Shown: positions 5,949 to 7,387 of the stretch, piece by piece
Layout of the letters: the number at the start of each line of letters is the position of its first letter
How positions within the stretch are numbered: position 1 is the stretch's first letter
Source of the DNA: an uncultured Selenomonadaceae bacterium
Lineage (GTDB): Bacteria; Bacillota; Negativicutes; Selenomonadales; Selenomonadaceae
Direction: 5' to 3'
Assembly: GCA_905233325.1 (NCBI GenBank)
Contig: CAJODU010000073.1
Span: 1 to 7,387, forward strand
DNA length: 7,387 nucleotides
Made by a program: the position numbers and the translations under genes
The notes under the pieces: model-generated
Told to the model about the DNA's origin: nothing
Database searches by the model: none
What the model saw: the letters and a program-made list of their open reading frames with translations, nothing else

Positions 5949-7169
5949 CTATTTCATCTGCTCAAACTTTATGACAAGCCTCAACGGTCCTTGCGTCTCC
6001 GTTGCCTCTCTTGCGTAAGCCGTCAGAACTATTAATCCCTTAGCTTTTGAGACGGCGTCAACAACTTGATAGAATTGTGATCCTTCCATTACGCCGACTG
6101 CCCCCGTTATCGGATCTGACAAGACACCTTTTGCCGCTGCTGCGTGGTTGACTTCCGTGAGGAAATGTCTGACAATCTGCTCGGCGTCAACGCCCTCTTG
6201 CTTTTCGTAAGCCTTAGAGACGATAAACTCGTCTTTATCGTAAATCTTGCTGTTGGGGTAGAGTTCCAGGCTGGTGCGGACAGGCTCGCCGCGCATTAAA
6301 TTACCTGCCGCGACGATTCTCAATAAAATATCCTGTTCACTTTCGGAGATCACCCTAACCGCTTCAGAGAGTTCAGGCTGATAAATCCAGACAGAACTGT
6401 CATCACCATCGTTAATACGCTCGGAGACTTTTGCCGTCGCCGAATTTGCCAGCTCATCTATATCTCTGACAACCTCTTCGGTGGGACGGTTGCCTCTGAT
6501 AACAGCACTTGCAAGGATCTCGCCGGCACGAAAGACTATATCGCCTTCACGAATAGCAGTCAGACCCTTGCGGAGATTTTCATTTCGTTTTTCAAGATTT
6601 TGATTATCGTTTTTCAATTCTTCGTTGTTGGAGGACAATTTTGCATTGTTCTTCGTCAATTCGTCATTGTCTTTCGAGAGTTTATCATTGTTGTCGATCA
6701 GGGCGGTATTATCAGCGATTAATTTGGCATTTGACAATTCCAATTCTGCATTGCCCTCTTTGAGACGGTCGGATTCTTCCTTCAACTGAATTTGTTCCTT
6801 CTTCAAATCTGCTATTTCATCTTTGGACTTGTTCAAATCAGTGTTGGCTTGCTGATATTCAGTTTTGGTTATAATCAATTCATCTGAAAGAGTGTCAAGC
6901 TCATTTTGCTTGGAGACCAGGTTGGCGTTGAGTTCTTCCATACCAAAAAGAGCCGTGCGGACGTTTTCAGAGGTCACGGACATTATACCTATTGTCAGAG
7001 CGGTTATCAAAATCCCCGTGATGATTGTGATGATGTTTGAGGTGTGGCGCGGTCGCAGTCCGAAGATAGAGAGCCGCTTTTTTCCGATTTTGGTGCCGAG
7101 TATGTCACCAATAAATGCGATTGCTCCGCCGCTTATTGCCAGCGCAACTATCAAATATAATCCATACAT
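5949..7169 (-). CDS. DUF3084 membrane protein with long coiled coil
   Basis: A 406-residue protein, first gene of the operon. Two hydrophobic segments (about 4-20 and 46-66) flank a basic loop containing GTKIGKKRLSIFGLRPRHT (25-43), the signature I associate with the DUF3084 N-terminus. By the positive-inside rule the loop is cytoplasmic and everything after residue 66 outside. Residues about 78-205 form a coiled coil, with leucine every seven residues from 122 to 199 and asparagine at the preceding a-type position from 140 to 196. The C-terminal half (about 205-406) is a globular mixed domain starting GDIVFRAGE. Function is unknown; the architecture suggests an oligomeric envelope scaffold. 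ATG 7169 has a weak AGTAGG site 7 bases upstream, and the N-terminus agrees with the expected start of the first membrane helix. An alternative cytoplasmic location for the C-terminus would require one of the helices not to span. Confidence 0.9.
   Translation of the reverse strand: MYGLYLIVALAISGGAIAFIGDILGTKIGKKRLSIFGLRPRHTSNIITIITGILITALTIGIMSVTSENVRTALFGMEELNANLVSKQNELDTLSDELIITKTEYQQANTDLNKSKDEIADLKKEQIQLKEESDRLKEGNAELELSNAKLIADNTALIDNNDKLSKDNDELTKNNAKLSSNNEELKNDNQNLEKRNENLRKGLTAIREGDIVFRAGEILASAVIRGNRPTEEVVRDIDELANSATAKVSERINDGDDSSVWIYQPELSEAVRVISESEQDILLRIVAAGNLMRGEPVRTSLELYPNSKIYDKDEFIVSKAYEKQEGVDAEQIVRHFLTEVNHAAAAKGVLSDPITGAVGVMEGSQFYQVVDAVSKAKGLIVLTAYAREATETQGPLRLVIKFEQMK
6564..6752 (-). 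repeat. Nine perfect Asn/Leu heptads encoded in the DUF3084 gene
   Basis: Residues 140-202 of the protein read as nine consecutive seven-residue units of the pattern N-x-x-L-x-x-x with no break: Asn at 140, 147, 154, 161, 168, 175, 182, 189, 196 and Leu three residues after each. The heptad leucines continue upstream to 122. At DNA level the 21-base units are strongly diverged, so this is an old repeat kept at protein level and not a recent slippage array. Confidence 0.9.
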
Positions 7170-7209
7170 TTTTGAGCCTACTTTTCATTATATAACATTT
7201 TGCGCCTAT

Positions 7210-7238
7210 ATTATACTTGAATAAATCGCAGCTGTAAA
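7210..7238 (-). promoter_or_regulatory. Promoter of the DUF3084-to-Uma2 operon
   Basis: On the minus strand TTTACA (7238-7233, 5 of 6 consensus) and a perfect TATAAT (7215-7210) are 17 bases apart. Transcription would start near 7203, giving a leader of about 34 bases before ATG 7169. It is the only strong promoter I find for the five minus-strand genes. Confidence 0.75.
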
Positions 7239-7275
7239 TACTCAAAATAAAACTATGATGAATACATTATACAAG

Positions 7276-7304
7276 TTGATTAAATCCCTCGGCAAAAGTA
7301 TAAT
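7276..7304 (+). promoter_or_regulatory. Promoter of the right-edge plus-strand gene
   Basis: TTGATT (7276-7281) and a perfect TATAAT (7299-7304) are 17 bases apart, with a predicted start of transcription near 7311, about 46 bases before ATG 7357. It is arranged back to back with the operon promoter, the two -35 elements lying about 37 bases apart, so one regulator bound between them could touch both. Confidence 0.7.
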
Positions 7305-7356
7305 AAATAGTCGAATTGAAATAACAGTTAATAGTGACAGGAGGTCTCAAATATTT

Positions 7357-7387
7357 ATGAAGTTTGCCATTTTGATTGTATATTTTG
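7357..7387 (+). CDS. N-terminus of an unidentified gene, cut by the window edge
   Basis: ATG 7357 opens a frame reading MKFAILIVYF before the window ends. AGGAGG at 7339-7344 lies 12 bases upstream and a strong promoter at 7276-7304, so this is very probably a real gene. The hydrophobic start would suit a signal peptide, a membrane protein, or the first beta strand of a Rossmann-type enzyme; ten residues are not enough to choose. The same frame is open back to ATGs at 7255 and 7258, but those lie before the promoter and lack a ribosome binding site. Confidence 0.7.
   Translation, partial: MKFAILIVYF

Noticed and set aside
6564..6752. The repetitive stretch as a CRISPR array or DNA tandem repeat
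   Set aside because: The 21-base periodicity comes from protein heptads; units are not near-identical and there are no spacers.
7187..7192. A second minus-strand TATAAT closer to the DUF3084 start
   Set aside because: No acceptable -35 element lies 16-18 bases upstream, and the leader would be too short; the 7210-7238 promoter is far better.
7255..7356. In-frame upstream ATGs (7255, 7258) extending the right-edge gene
   Set aside because: They precede the strong promoter and lack a ribosome binding site, whereas AGGAGG at 7339-7344 supports ATG 7357.

Overview
This window looks like ordinary chromosome from an anaerobic, low-to-mid GC Bacillota. I favour a Negativicutes (diderm Firmicute) relative, with moderate confidence. 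The reasons are a large homodimeric-type pyruvate:ferredoxin oxidoreductase typical of anaerobes, strong Shine-Dalgarno sites with AT-rich sigma-A promoters, and a DUF3084 membrane/coiled-coil protein next to an RNase H-fold YqgF-like protein. As I recall it, that last pair is mainly known from cyanobacteria and Negativicutes.

Layout. Positions 1-71 probably hold the start of a minus-strand gene that runs off the left edge. A roughly 160-base AT-rich gap (72-231) carries a clear plus-strand promoter for nifJ and a weaker possible divergent promoter. nifJ (232-3759, +) fills the left half and is an intact 1175-residue enzyme. An intrinsic terminator at 3784-3812 separates it from a convergent minus-strand cluster. 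Read in the direction of transcription (right to left), the cluster is: DUF3084 envelope protein (7169-5949), YqgF-like RNase H-fold protein (5933-5541), dCMP/cytidine deaminase family protein (5535-5065), NUDIX ADP-ribose pyrophosphatase (5043-4498) and Uma2-family PD-(D/E)XK protein (4448-3825). Gaps between these genes are 15, 5, 21 and 49 bases, each gene has its own ribosome binding site, and the only good promoter I see is upstream of the first gene (7210-7238). I therefore read them as one operon ending at the shared terminator. Beyond this promoter a second, divergent promoter (7276-7304) leads into a plus-strand gene that starts at 7357 and leaves the window after ten codons.

How the genes work together. 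NifJ stands alone as a monocistronic central-metabolism gene (pyruvate to acetyl-CoA plus reduced ferredoxin). The operon mixes nucleotide housekeeping (dCMP deaminase, NUDIX) with a YqgF-like putative nuclease, a membrane-anchored coiled-coil protein and a Uma2 protein. I see no defence island, mobile element, CRISPR array, tRNA or rRNA. The points most worth a second look are the uninterrupted Asn/Leu heptad zipper in the DUF3084 protein with its predicted extracytoplasmic topology, and the DUF3084/YqgF-like pair. I found no clear-cut novel system.
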